DNA from: a gamma proteobacterium symbiont of Taylorina sp.
GTDB taxonomy: Bacteria > Pseudomonadota > Gammaproteobacteria > GRL18
NCBI GenBank assembly: GCA_025655455.1
Contig: JAHXIV010000031.1
Coordinates: 1 to 64,000, forward strand
Reading direction: 5' to 3'
Length of the DNA stretch: 64,000 bases
In this document: positions 24,471-33,888 of the stretch, piece by piece
Layout: the number at the start of each line of letters is the position of its first letter
Numbering within the stretch: the first letter of the stretch is position 1
The notes under the pieces: generated by a model
What the model was told of the DNA's origin: nothing
Database searches by the model: none
What the model saw: only the letters and a program-made list of their open reading frames with translations
Made by a program: the position numbers and the translations under genes

Positions 24471-27470
24471 GTGGAAGAATTTATTCCCGGTCAGCGTTGG
24501 ATCAGTAACACTGAACTACAAATGGGACTGGGTTGTATTATTGAATCCGATCATCGAACTGTTACTATTAATTTTGCAGCCAGTGATGAAACCCGAACCT
24601 ATGCGAAAGAAAATGCTCCCTTATCCAGAATCATTTATTCTATCGGCGAACAAATACAATCTGTTGATGGTAAAAACATCAAAATTACCGCAATCCAGGA
24701 CATTGACGGCCTGATTTTCTATAGTGGAAAAACCCTTGACGGGGAGAAAGTCGCACTGACAGAAAACCAGCTTGATCATGCTATCCAGCTCAACCGACCC
24801 TCTGAGCGTCTTTTTAGTGGTCAGATAGATAAAAACCACTGGTTTGATCTGCGTTGTCAAACCTTAAATGAACTGAATAAACTCACACAGTCACAATTAT
24901 CAGGCTTAATCGGATGTAGAACCAGTTTAATTCCCCATCAACTTTACATTGCTCATGAAGTTGCTAATCGTCATGCACCCAGAGTGCTGCTAGCTGATGA
25001 AGTCGGCTTGGGGAAAACCATTGAAGCCGGATTAATTATTCATCATCAGCTGCTTAATGAACGTGCACAACGTGTTTTAATTATTGTTCCAGAAAGTCTG
25101 ATCCATCAGTGGCTTGTTGAAATGCTGAGGCGTTTTAATCTGATGTTCAGTATCTTTGATGACACACGCTGTCAGGCAATGAAAAGCAATAACACATCAT
25201 CAGAAAATATTCCCGAAGAAAACCCCTTTCTCAGCGAACAATTAGTACTTTGCAGTGTGGAATTTTTAAGCAAAAATAACGATGACTATCAGCATGTACT
25301 CAGCGGAGAATGGGATTTAATGGTGGTTGATGAAGCCCATCATTTAAAATGGACGGCTGAACAATCCAGTCATGAATACCAGTTAATCGAGCAATTAAGC
25401 CAACAGATCAAAGGAGTTTTATTATTAACAGCGACTCCGGAACAACTCGGAATAGAAAGTCATTTTGCCCGTCTACGTTTGCTGGATCCTGATCGATTTA
25501 CTAATTTAGACTCTTTTATTGCACAAGAAACAGACTATCAGTTAATTGCCCGGCTAATAGAAGCTCTGCTCTCAGACAATACATTTGACCAGGCTAGCCA
25601 ACAGCAATTAAAAAGCATTTTAAAAGATGACTACAATGATGAAAAACAACATAGTAAAGAATCTATTATAGAGCATTTATTGGATCGTCATGGTACAGGT
25701 CGAATATTATTTCGAAATACCCGTGCAACCATTAAAGGGTTTCCTGAGCGAAAAGTCTTTACTCATCCACAAAAATTACCTGCAGAATATAAACTATTAT
25801 TAGTACAATTTACCCGGTCTTTTATTGCCGGAAACCAGCATGAGCATTCTATAACAACTGAAACTGAACAGAACTTTTCAAAGCTCGTACTTTTCCCTGA
25901 ACAACTCTATCAAATCAATGCTGCAACAAATCCCCTTTTACCAAACTGGACAAAAATTGATCCAAGAGTTCAATGGTTAGGTGACTGGCTATATGAGCAG
26001 CGTTCCAACTCCACTATATCACGATCTTCTTTCTCTGCAGATTCTTCATTTCAGAACAATAAGGTTCTTATCATTACCGCTTATGCTCAAACGACCATAG
26101 AACTTGCCGAGACATTGAAAAAACAATTTGGTCTTTATGCTGCAGTATTCCATGAGGGCTTAAGCCTGGTTGAACGTGATAGAGCCGCAGCTTTCTTCGC
26201 TGATACAGAGAATGGAGCACAGGTTTTAATTTGTTCAGAAATCGGTAGTGAAGGTAGAAATTTCCAGTTTGCACACAAAATGGTTCTATTTGACTTACCT
26301 ATTAATCCTGATCTATTAGAGCAACGCATTGGTCGTCTTGATCGAATTGGACAAACACAAAATATTCAAATTCATATACCCTATCTGGATAATAGTGCCC
26401 AGGCACTATTATTTCATTGGTATCATGAAGCTTTAAATGCATTTGAGAAAACCTGTCCTGCCGGACACAATGTTTTTTCCCGGGTTAAAGAGTCATTATT
26501 TAATAACTTAATGTCTGTCAATACAGAAAAAGAAACTACCCCGAATCATTCAGATTTTATAACTCATAGTCGTATTTTGCATAAGGAATTTTCTCAAACC
26601 CTGCATGAAGGTAGAGATCAACTATTAGAATATAATTCCTGCCGTCAACCACAGGCTGATCATTTATATACTTTGGCAGAAAAAAAAGATCATGATCAGT
26701 CATTGTTTCAATATATGGATGAGGTCTTTGATGCTTTTGGTATCGATCATTCAGAACATAGTAATCATTGCTATATTATCTCTCCCGGAGAACATATGCT
26801 TACCCAATTTCCCGGTTTACCCGATGATGGTATGACTATCACTTATAGCCGTGACATCGCTTTATCTAATGAAGATATGCAGTTCTTTAGCTGGGAACAC
26901 CCTATGGTCAGAACTGCAATGGATATGATCAATAGTAGTGAAATGGGTAATACAGCAATGACAACATTGGACAGTTCAACTTTAAATGTTGCCCTCAAAC
27001 CAGGCAGCTTACTGGTAGAATGTTTTTTTGTATTAGAGACAACGACACATAAGACACTTTATGCTAATCGGTATTTGCCACCAACCACAATACGCATTCT
27101 ATTAAGTGAGCATGGTCAGGAATTGACACAGACCATTAAACATGAAGAGATAAAACAGGGGCAGGAAAAAATAAACACGCAGACAGCTCAGCAAATTATC
27201 AAAATAAAACAGGAGGAGCTGCAGCAAATCATATCTAAAGCAGAAAGTCGCTGTGAACAATATACACCCAAAATTTTGCAATCTGCCAAAGATGATAGTC
27301 AAATCATCCTCAACAATGAAATCGACCGTCTTAGGGCACTATCAAAAGTCAACCCCAATATCCGCCATGAAGAAATTGATTTTCTACAGCAGCAATTACA
27401 AGCACTGGAAGCAATTTTTAGTTCAATAAAACCCAGACTAGATGCTTTACGTGTTATTATCGCTAGTTAG
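24471..27470 (+). CDS. rapA: RNA polymerase-associated SWI2/SNF2 ATPase RapA
   Basis: The start is GTG at 24471, with AGAGG seven bases upstream. The 999-residue protein has the RapA order. N-terminal Tudor-like domains begin Phe-Ile-Pro-Gly-Gln-Arg-Trp. The helicase lobe 1 has Ala-Asp-Glu-Val-Gly-Leu-Gly-Lys-Thr (about 173-182), Asp-Glu-Ala-His-His (about 287) and Thr-Ala-Thr-Pro. Lobe 2 has Gly-Ser-Glu-Gly-Arg-Asn-Phe-Gln and Gln-Arg-Ile-Gly-Arg-Leu-Asp-Arg-Ile-Gly-Gln (about 590-630). A long C-terminal coiled region completes it. RapA binds RNA polymerase and promotes its recycling after transcription. The length is slightly above the E. coli 968, and all motifs are intact. Confidence 0.95.
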   Translation: MEEFIPGQRWISNTELQMGLGCIIESDHRTVTINFAASDETRTYAKENAPLSRIIYSIGEQIQSVDGKNIKITAIQDIDGLIFYSGKTLDGEKVALTENQLDHAIQLNRPSERLFSGQIDKNHWFDLRCQTLNELNKLTQSQLSGLIGCRTSLIPHQLYIAHEVANRHAPRVLLADEVGLGKTIEAGLIIHHQLLNERAQRVLIIVPESLIHQWLVEMLRRFNLMFSIFDDTRCQAMKSNNTSSENIPEENPFLSEQLVLCSVEFLSKNNDDYQHVLSGEWDLMVVDEAHHLKWTAEQSSHEYQLIEQLSQQIKGVLLLTATPEQLGIESHFARLRLLDPDRFTNLDSFIAQETDYQLIARLIEALLSDNTFDQASQQQLKSILKDDYNDEKQHSKESIIEHLLDRHGTGRILFRNTRATIKGFPERKVFTHPQKLPAEYKLLLVQFTRSFIAGNQHEHSITTETEQNFSKLVLFPEQLYQINAATNPLLPNWTKIDPRVQWLGDWLYEQRSNSTISRSSFSADSSFQNNKVLIITAYAQTTIELAETLKKQFGLYAAVFHEGLSLVERDRAAAFFADTENGAQVLICSEIGSEGRNFQFAHKMVLFDLPINPDLLEQRIGRLDRIGQTQNIQIHIPYLDNSAQALLFHWYHEALNAFEKTCPAGHNVFSRVKESLFNNLMSVNTEKETTPNHSDFITHSRILHKEFSQTLHEGRDQLLEYNSCRQPQADHLYTLAEKKDHDQSLFQYMDEVFDAFGIDHSEHSNHCYIISPGEHMLTQFPGLPDDGMTITYSRDIALSNEDMQFFSWEHPMVRTAMDMINSSEMGNTAMTTLDSSTLNVALKPGSLLVECFFVLETTTHKTLYANRYLPPTTIRILLSEHGQELTQTIKHEEIKQGQEKINTQTAQQIIKIKQEELQQIISKAESRCEQYTPKILQSAKDDSQIILNNEIDRLRALSKVNPNIRHEEIDFLQQQLQALEAIFSSIKPRLDALRVIIAS

Positions 27471-27533
27471 TGTCCATAATAGATATCGGTTTATTGGATT
27501 TTTCCTGTTTTAGATACTATACATGAGAGTACA

Positions 27534-27650
27534 GTGCTATACATAGAAGACAATTCTGCTAATATGCATTTAGTACAACAACTTATGAAAACCACCCTTG
27601 GAATTATAAAAAAACATTATCCTGCTAAAGACGTTCAAAACGAACCTTGA
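27534..27650 (+). pseudogene. receiver-domain (response regulator) scrap
   Basis: A GTG-initiated 38-codon frame begins Val-Leu-Tyr-Ile-Glu-Asp-Asn-Ser-Ala-Asn-Met-His-Leu-Val-Gln-Gln-Leu. This matches the first strand and helix of receiver domains in hybrid kinases and response regulators, including the acidic pair. After about 18 residues similarity ends, and the frame runs into the end of the convergent CorC gene. The phosphoacceptor Asp and the rest of the domain are absent. I take it as a gene remnant rather than a functional peptide. Confidence 0.5.
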
Positions 27651-28884
27651 TTACTGTACGTTCATCAGCTTCCAGTACGGTCAAACGATATCCCTGTTCT
27701 TCAACAATATCACCTATTTGAGGAATAGTTCGTAAACGGCTGGTAATAAAACCACCAATGGTGTGCGCCTCTTCCACCGGTAATTTGACATATAAAATAT
27801 CATTGATTTCAGAAATAGGCATACGACCTCCCATTAAATGAGAGTTTTCATTTTCATGGATAATATAAACCCGTTGTTTGGGATTATATTCATCAAAATC
27901 ATAGCCTACATCGATTTCACCAACCACTTCCTCAAATACATCTTCCATTGTTAAAATACCTACAGCAGAACCATATTCATCAACAACAACAGCCATATGA
28001 TCATCTCGAGCCTGTAATTGCGGCAATGCCTGATCAATAGTCTGCTTGGGAGAAAGATAAAGAGTGGGTATGATGTAATCACTCAGGGACTGATTTTCCA
28101 GATCCAGTTCCATTAAATCCCATGTGCTGAGCGTTAACATACCTTTCACATTGGTAATATTGCCGCTATAGACCGGCAGACGATTAAAACCATATTGAAT
28201 AACCACACGAATGGCTTCTTTCATATCCCGTGTTTCATTAAAGCCCACCACGTCTGCCAGAGGTATCATCGCTTCACCCACAGTCGTATCAGCAAAGCGA
28301 ATTATGCGACGTATGCGTTTACGATCAATGGTTGAAGGATCACTGGTAGATTCAGAAAGATCTAATAATACGCGAATTTCTTCCCGGGTAATAAACATAT
28401 TCTGTGGTGTTTCACCCCCGCCAACAATTTTTGCAGCAAAACGGGCAACGGTACTAAAAATAATGATCAACGGATAAAAAACATAAGAAAAAAAGCGCAG
28501 CACGTAAATAATGATGGTAACCAGGGTATCCGCTTTTTGCTGAAAAACACTTTTGGGAACCACTTCTCCAAAAATCAGCAGAATGGGTGTTAGTATCAAA
28601 ACAGAAATCAAGTCACCTGATGCTCCAAACAGATCGATAAAAAGAAGAGCACCCAGAGTAGAAATAACGACTGTTGCGATATTAGTGCCAACCAGAGTTG
28701 TTCCCAGGATCATATCTGGTTTTTTAAAGAGTTTTAAAACCAGTCGTGCTCCTTTATTACCCATTTTTGCCTGATGTCGAAGCTTCAACTTATCAGAGTT
28801 CACCATAGCAATTTCAGAGCCGGAAAAAAATCCTTTGAGTATCAGGAAAAAAAGAATAATAAAAAGTTCAATTGTCAAATCCAT
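27625..28884 (-). CDS. HlyC/CorC (CNNM-type) transporter
   Basis: This 419-residue protein has the DUF21/CNNM membrane domain (about 1-190) with Gly-Phe-Phe-Ser-Gly-Ser-Glu-Ile-Ala and Leu-Gly-Thr-Thr-Leu-Val-Gly-Thr-Asn. A CBS pair follows (about 200-330), including Asp-Arg-Lys-Arg-Ile-Arg-Arg and Asp-Glu-Tyr-Gly-Ser-Ala-Val-Gly-Ile. A C-terminal CorC_HlyC domain (about 345-418) follows. The best-studied members are Mg2+ exporters (CorC, MpfA, CNNM). Its ATG overlaps the stop of the upstream paralogue by one base. The two differ markedly in sequence, so they may form a heteromer or serve different conditions. Confidence 0.9.
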   Translation of the reverse strand: MDLTIELFIILFFLILKGFFSGSEIAMVNSDKLKLRHQAKMGNKGARLVLKLFKKPDMILGTTLVGTNIATVVISTLGALLFIDLFGASGDLISVLILTPILLIFGEVVPKSVFQQKADTLVTIIIYVLRFFSYVFYPLIIIFSTVARFAAKIVGGGETPQNMFITREEIRVLLDLSESTSDPSTIDRKRIRRIIRFADTTVGEAMIPLADVVGFNETRDMKEAIRVVIQYGFNRLPVYSGNITNVKGMLTLSTWDLMELDLENQSLSDYIIPTLYLSPKQTIDQALPQLQARDDHMAVVVDEYGSAVGILTMEDVFEEVVGEIDVGYDFDEYNPKQRVYIIHENENSHLMGGRMPISEINDILYVKLPVEEAHTIGGFITSRLRTIPQIGDIVEEQGYRLTVLEADERTVIKVRFERL

Positions 28885-30338
28885 TATTTATCCCCCTGAT
28901 GATCGGGCTGTTCTTCAGTTGTTTCATTTGTTTGAGCCTGATTGTCGGGGTTATTTTCCAACATCATAGTATCCTGATCGATTTCGTCTGGCTTTTCTAC
29001 TGCTTCAATTGAACTTTCCGGCGCTTTACCACGTGTGATTTTACGCACCAGCACCTGACTGATACGCAAACCTTTTACCTCTTTAACAATAAATTCATAA
29101 CCCTCATATTCTATTGCATCATTGACAGCAGGCAAGCAGTCAAATAAACGAAACACAACCCCGCCAATTGTAGCCATAACCGGATCATCAATATCAAAAT
29201 TGGTTAAATTATAAAAGTCCGTCAGGCGCATATCACCCGGAACAACATAGCTGTTTTCATCTTCTTCACTATAGTATTCCATACCAACCATCGTGCCGCT
29301 GATTTCACCAAAAATAAAGGTTAATACATCTTTCATGGTCACCAGCCCCAGAACTTCGCCATATTCCCCCAAAATAATGGCAACCCGGGTATTATGTGCC
29401 TGAAAATAGTCAAACATCTCATCCACTTTTTTAGTCGGCGGTACAAAATCAGCTGGCTTTATTAGCATATCCAGAGTCACTTTTTCCAGATCATCAGTAC
29501 CCCGGATCAGCTTTAAAATTTCTTCCGAGTGAACAAAGCCAATCACATTATCCCAATGGCCTTTGTAAATGGGAATTCTGGGATGTCGAAAACTGCGAAA
29601 TTGATCTATTAATTCAGCCACCGGCAATTCAGCATCCAGGAAACTAATCCGTGGACTAGGCGTCATAATACGAGAAATATCCGTGTCAGAAGCCTCCAGC
29701 ATATTATCAATTAAAATCCGTTCTGTAGCATCAATAATGCCCGTTTCTTCACCTTCTTCCAGCAAAGTTCTAAATTCATCAGGCTGAAGAATATTTTGAC
29801 GATCAACCTCATCACCGACAATTAAGGTGGTAATTTGATCAGAAATTAAGCGGATAATTTCTCGTAAGGGGGTAATAATAGCAATCCATTTAGGCAGGAT
29901 TCTAGCGGTAATCACTGAGGCAAATTTAATCGGGAAATTAACAGCGATAGTTTTTGGTGTAACCTCACCAAAGAGCAGTAATAAAGGCACCATAACAACA
30001 ATATTAATCCAGCCTACATCCTGACCTGAAAAAATCAATAATAAAATCGAAGTCATATTCACAGCAGAAGCAATATTGACCAGCTCATTACCACATAATA
30101 TGGAAATAATCAGACGTCTGGGTTCATCCAGCATAGCATGAAGACTTTCAGAATCTTTATGACCTGATTGTCTTAATTTCTGTAAATCAATACGACTGAG
30201 AGAAAATAAAGCCGTTTCAGAACCGGAAAAAATGGCAGACGACCCCAATAAAATAACCTGAAAAATACACCTCAGGGTAAGTTCCAAATCAGCGGAGCTA
30301 AAATTAATAGACTGATAAAATAACTGTAGTTCGTTCAT
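28884..30338 (-). CDS. HlyC/CorC (CNNM-type) transporter, second paralogue
   Basis: This 484-residue protein has the same three-part layout. The DUF21 membrane domain has Ala-Ile-Phe-Ser-Gly-Ser-Glu-Thr-Ala-Leu-Phe-Ser-Leu and Cys-Gly-Asn-Glu-Leu-Val-Asn. The CBS pair has Ile-Met-Thr-Pro-Ser-Pro-Arg and Gly-Glu-Tyr-Gly-Glu-Val-Leu-Gly-Leu-Val-Thr, and a CorC_HlyC domain follows. About 50 extra C-terminal residues are acidic and Gln/Asn-rich, probably disordered. It is likely a cytoplasmic-membrane divalent-cation (Mg2+) exporter. It lies 30 bases after the phosphatase gene and shares one base with the next CorC gene, so the pair is translationally coupled. Confidence 0.9.
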   Translation of the reverse strand: MNELQLFYQSINFSSADLELTLRCIFQVILLGSSAIFSGSETALFSLSRIDLQKLRQSGHKDSESLHAMLDEPRRLIISILCGNELVNIASAVNMTSILLLIFSGQDVGWINIVVMVPLLLLFGEVTPKTIAVNFPIKFASVITARILPKWIAIITPLREIIRLISDQITTLIVGDEVDRQNILQPDEFRTLLEEGEETGIIDATERILIDNMLEASDTDISRIMTPSPRISFLDAELPVAELIDQFRSFRHPRIPIYKGHWDNVIGFVHSEEILKLIRGTDDLEKVTLDMLIKPADFVPPTKKVDEMFDYFQAHNTRVAIILGEYGEVLGLVTMKDVLTFIFGEISGTMVGMEYYSEEDENSYVVPGDMRLTDFYNLTNFDIDDPVMATIGGVVFRLFDCLPAVNDAIEYEGYEFIVKEVKGLRISQVLVRKITRGKAPESSIEAVEKPDEIDQDTMMLENNPDNQAQTNETTEEQPDHQGDK

Positions 30339-30368
30339 AATCGTATTACATCTATTTAGAAATTATAT

Positions 30369-31847
30369 TTAGAGTTTTTTTGCTTCACTACCAACCAAAG
30401 CCGTCAATTTTTCTACCGGATATCGTATAGGGTACATTTTTTTTCCAATTTGTGCCATGACCCCAACCCATTCCTGATTAGCGGCATAAGCAACAGTGTG
30501 TCTGGAAATACCGCCGATATTCTCCCATATTGTTTCATCATTATCCATAGGAGTATGTCCAACAATAAAGGGTGTATTATCGCCCTGATGAAAGCAATGA
30601 CGTAATTTTTTAATATCCCTCTTATTGTAACCAGACATACGATTTGAAGTTTGCATGCGGTTATTAACCAACTCTTTCATCAGCTTTGGATATTTTTTAA
30701 TGTTTACCAGGGCATTCAAATTAACAGCCGAAGTGGGAGGGCCGGCATGACAACATAAAAAATGTTTAGAATAGGCAACATAAGCCAGATTATCGTAAAA
30801 TCGCTGCATTTCCTTCTTATAATTTTTGCCACGGGACTTTTTCAATTGCTTTGCCCAGAGTATACCTTGTGGTACTCCTCTTTTACCTATTTCTTCAGAA
30901 AAGCTATCATGATTGCCACGAATATAAAAAACATGTTTAGGAAAGTGTACTTTTAGCTTGAAAATCATGTCCATAATAGTCATAGAGCTTTCCATTTCAC
31001 CATATTGACCTTCAATTTCAGGATGTACAGCATCGCCTAAAATAACAAGACAGGCTTCTCCATTTTCGAGTGCTTTGAGGAAATTATTCTGGCTTAATAT
31101 GGTCAACAGGTTATCCAGTTGAGTATGCAAATCTCCAATAATAACAACATCCATCTTATCTGGAATTGCAATCACTCCTCCGGGCTTGTCATTATTGTCT
31201 TTTTCCCGGTACTCTTCATGTTCAATAATATGATTCACTTTTTGAATCAGTTTTAAGGCCTCTTCAGGTGACAATGCTTTGCGGGGATCACCTAATATTT
31301 TAGCTAATTTCGTTATTTTTTCCTTTCTCCAGACATTGATCTTATTGAGTTTTTTTTCTTTAAAAAGAGGTGAAATACAACTACCGGTTTCAGAGTGATA
31401 ACATTTAAAAATTAATTTACCTTCATCATTAGCAATGCTTAATTGTTGTTTAGGTAATTTTTTTGAAGTATTTAAAAAGGAATATTTTTCAGTGGTATCA
31501 CTGCCCAATATAATCTTATCCTCATCACTCAGGCGGTAAAAAGCACTAATATGTGAATAATAATTTTCCGGATCAAATAAAATATAGTTGGGATCTGAAA
31601 AATGATTGTTTTGTTCTGACTTTTTAGGTTCAACCAATGGATTTTCCGGATAAAGATGCAGTACATGCGCATCCTGACGAATATGTACTTGCAGTGGATA
31701 ATTTTCCAGAGGAATCATGATTTTTTTATTAGGAGGCAGTTTATAAGTATCTTTAAGATCAATCTTCTCACATTGTTCAAGACCTGAAAAAGCCACTTTG
31801 ATTAATTTTAAAAGACTTTTCCGTTTAATTAGTTTATTTTTTGCCAT
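30369..31847 (-). CDS. PPP-type metallophosphoesterase with N-terminal extension
   Basis: This 492-residue cytoplasmic protein has a calcineurin-like phosphatase domain at about 230-470. Its motifs are Gly-Asp-Leu-His (238-241), Gly-Asp-Ala-Val-His (271-275), Gly-Asn-His-Asp (311-314), Cys-His-Ala-Gly (366-369) and Gly-His-Thr-Pro (430-433). These are the metal ligands of PPP Ser/Thr phosphatases, with the second motif slightly altered (GDAVH in place of GDxVDRG). Residues 45-170 are beta-rich with a Leu-Gly-Ser turn and could be an FHA-like phosphopeptide-binding fold; this is a weak impression. It follows a P-loop gene and precedes two CorC genes. The substrate is unknown: protein or nucleotide. 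Confidence 0.8.
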   Translation of the reverse strand: MAKNKLIKRKSLLKLIKVAFSGLEQCEKIDLKDTYKLPPNKKIMIPLENYPLQVHIRQDAHVLHLYPENPLVEPKKSEQNNHFSDPNYILFDPENYYSHISAFYRLSDEDKIILGSDTTEKYSFLNTSKKLPKQQLSIANDEGKLIFKCYHSETGSCISPLFKEKKLNKINVWRKEKITKLAKILGDPRKALSPEEALKLIQKVNHIIEHEEYREKDNNDKPGGVIAIPDKMDVVIIGDLHTQLDNLLTILSQNNFLKALENGEACLVILGDAVHPEIEGQYGEMESSMTIMDMIFKLKVHFPKHVFYIRGNHDSFSEEIGKRGVPQGILWAKQLKKSRGKNYKKEMQRFYDNLAYVAYSKHFLCCHAGPPTSAVNLNALVNIKKYPKLMKELVNNRMQTSNRMSGYNKRDIKKLRHCFHQGDNTPFIVGHTPMDNDETIWENIGGISRHTVAYAANQEWVGVMAQIGKKMYPIRYPVEKLTALVGSEAKKL

Positions 31848-31899
31848 TATTTAGTATTCTCTAAATTTAGTATTCTCAAATATTTTGTCTGAATGTTTT

Positions 31900-32499
31900 T
31901 TACAAAATGATACGCAGAGGCGGGCCGGCATTATCTTCACGAACATAAACATAAAGCCCCTGTTCAAGAAGATACTGGGCTGCATATTTGTAAATATATA
32001 GTTGTTGTTCAATTTGTTTTAATATTAAATCATTATCAACATAATGTGTACCTGATTTTGCTCTGTTTTTACGACGCTGCAGCGTGATTTCTGCAGGGGG
32101 AAGAATAAATTCGAAAGCATAACGTTTACACCAGTCAACAGACCAGAAATACCGTTTCACCGGTGGTATGCAAATTCTATCAACATCCAATTTCAGGGGA
32201 GGATCCGCTTCAAGCCACTGTGGTTCAAACACGGCCAGTGCTTCTTTTATACCCTGAAAAGGGAATCCCAAATGGATTTCCCTCGGGCGCAGAGATAAAC
32301 TTTGTGCTGTCCACCACTTACTCATAGACAGATCAACATAGCCTTCTTCCGACCAACCACCAAGATTTCTAATCAATGTACTCTTTCCTGAGCCTGGCGG
32401 GCCTGTCACCAGCAAAGCTCTATAGCTCAATTCAGCAGGAAAGACAACATCCTTAATTACCTGGACATCAGAAACAGGCTCAGTTTTAAGACAAAACAC
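31900..32499 (-). CDS. P-loop NTPase / kinase-like protein
   Basis: This 199-residue protein starts at GTG (32499), with GGAA upstream. The Walker A motif Gly-Pro-Pro-Gly-Ser-Gly-Lys-Ser lies at about 33-40. No clear Walker B Asp-Glu pair is seen, though hydrophobic strands end in Asp or Glu near 100-140. A basic Arg-Arg-Lys-Asn-Arg segment near 147 could be a lid, as in small-molecule kinases. It sits between pit and the PPP phosphatase with gaps of 43 and 52 bases, all on one strand. A kinase/phosphatase pair acting on the same target is an attractive reading but is inference only. Confidence 0.75.
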   Translation of the reverse strand: MFCLKTEPVSDVQVIKDVVFPAELSYRALLVTGPPGSGKSTLIRNLGGWSEEGYVDLSMSKWWTAQSLSLRPREIHLGFPFQGIKEALAVFEPQWLEADPPLKLDVDRICIPPVKRYFWSVDWCKRYAFEFILPPAEITLQRRKNRAKSGTHYVDNDLILKQIEQQLYIYKYAAQYLLEQGLYVYVREDNAGPPLRIIL

Positions 32500-32542
32500 T
32501 GAGACTATTCCAGATGCTTTTTACAGATTAATGAGCGATCAA

Positions 32543-33814
32543 TCATGAAGTACCAAATATTGCTCTGAACAGGAAGAAAAAGGCTGCAGCCAGAATAGCT
32601 CCGGCAGGTAAGGTAATAAGCCAGGAGGCAACAATATTACCAATCACTCGAAGATCCAGAGCACCTATACCACGAGCCAGTCCCACACCCATCACAGCAC
32701 CTACCGCAATTTGTGTTGTTGATACGGGTAATCCTGTTTTAGAAGCAACTACAACAGTAACCGCTGCGGCTAAAGTTGCACAATAACCACGAGTAGGGGT
32801 TAATTCTGTAATTTTTGTACCAATGGTCTGCATAACCTTATAGCCCATTGTCGCCAGTCCAATTACAATACCTGTGCCACCAAGAAACAGGATCCATAAG
32901 GGTAAGCCTGCTTTTTGCGTGACAGCACCATCATTAGAAATAATATCAACCACAGCAGCCAGCGGACCAATACCGTTAGCCACATCATTGGAACCATGAG
33001 CAAAAGCCATGGCACAGGCGGTAAATACCATCATGGGCAGGAAGACCTTTTCTACGCTGGCAAAATGAAAGTCTTTATCCGCGTCATCATCCACTGTGAC
33101 TTTATTGATCATTGCACGTCCGATGAAGGCACAAATAATACCAAAGATGGTGGCTGCCACAAAACTTTCTACCACTGAAAATTCAAGATGTAAATGTTTT
33201 AGACCTTTGAACATGGTGACTAATGAGACGATCCAACCCACTAAAAAGACGTACATCGGCCCCCATTTTCGAGCATTATGGAACGGGTTATCCGTATTGA
33301 TAATTAATTTGCGAATACTCATCATCAGCATATAAGCAATGGTTCCACCAATCAGTGGAGAAACAAGCCAACTGGCCACAATGGAGCCAATTTTACCCCA
33401 GTTGACCGCATCCATACCAATACCAGCAACAGCAAAGCCGACAATCGCACCGACAATGGTGTGGGTGGTTGAAACCGGCCAGCCGCGCGCTGAAGCTACC
33501 ATCAGCCAGATTCCAGCAGCCAACAATGCCGCCAGCATACCATAAACCAGTATTTCCGGTGTCGCACTAATACTGCTGGGGTCAATAATTCCTTTGCGAA
33601 TTGTTGCGGTGACAGTACCACCGGCAATAAACGCTCCGGCAAATTCAAAGATTGCAGCAATAATAATCGCCTGCTTAACGGTGATGGCACCGGAACCAAC
33701 AGAGGTTCCCATTGCGTTGGCAACATCGTTTGCACCAATGCCCCATGTCATATAAAAACCGAAGACAATGGCCATAATCATAAAGACCGTGCCCCATTCC
33801 TGAATAATTTCCAT
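32543..33814 (-). CDS. PiT family inorganic phosphate transporter
   Basis: This 423-residue membrane protein has two PiT signature repeats: Gly-Ala-Asn-Asp-Val-Ala-Asn-Ala-Met-Gly-Thr-Ser near residue 27, and Gly-Ser-Asn-Asp-Val-Ala-Asn-Gly-Ile-Gly-Pro-Leu near 275. Trp-Pro-Val-Ser-Thr-Thr-His-Thr and Leu-Pro-Val-Ser-Thr-Thr-Gln-Ile each follow a repeat. A central hydrophilic loop separates the halves. PiT carriers move phosphate with protons or Na+; E. coli Pit carries neutral metal-phosphate complexes. It follows the DUF47 gene by 74 bases, a pairing seen widely. A PhoB-box-like array lies upstream of the pair. Confidence 0.93.
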   Translation of the reverse strand: MEIIQEWGTVFMIMAIVFGFYMTWGIGANDVANAMGTSVGSGAITVKQAIIIAAIFEFAGAFIAGGTVTATIRKGIIDPSSISATPEILVYGMLAALLAAGIWLMVASARGWPVSTTHTIVGAIVGFAVAGIGMDAVNWGKIGSIVASWLVSPLIGGTIAYMLMMSIRKLIINTDNPFHNARKWGPMYVFLVGWIVSLVTMFKGLKHLHLEFSVVESFVAATIFGIICAFIGRAMINKVTVDDDADKDFHFASVEKVFLPMMVFTACAMAFAHGSNDVANGIGPLAAVVDIISNDGAVTQKAGLPLWILFLGGTGIVIGLATMGYKVMQTIGTKITELTPTRGYCATLAAAVTVVVASKTGLPVSTTQIAVGAVMGVGLARGIGALDLRVIGNIVASWLITLPAGAILAAAFFFLFRAIFGTS

Positions 33815-33888
33815 TTTATTTACCTACTTTATAGCAATTAATTAAATTTTAAAAAAAGATTAAACAGCTTTTAGCTGAGCTTTTTAGC

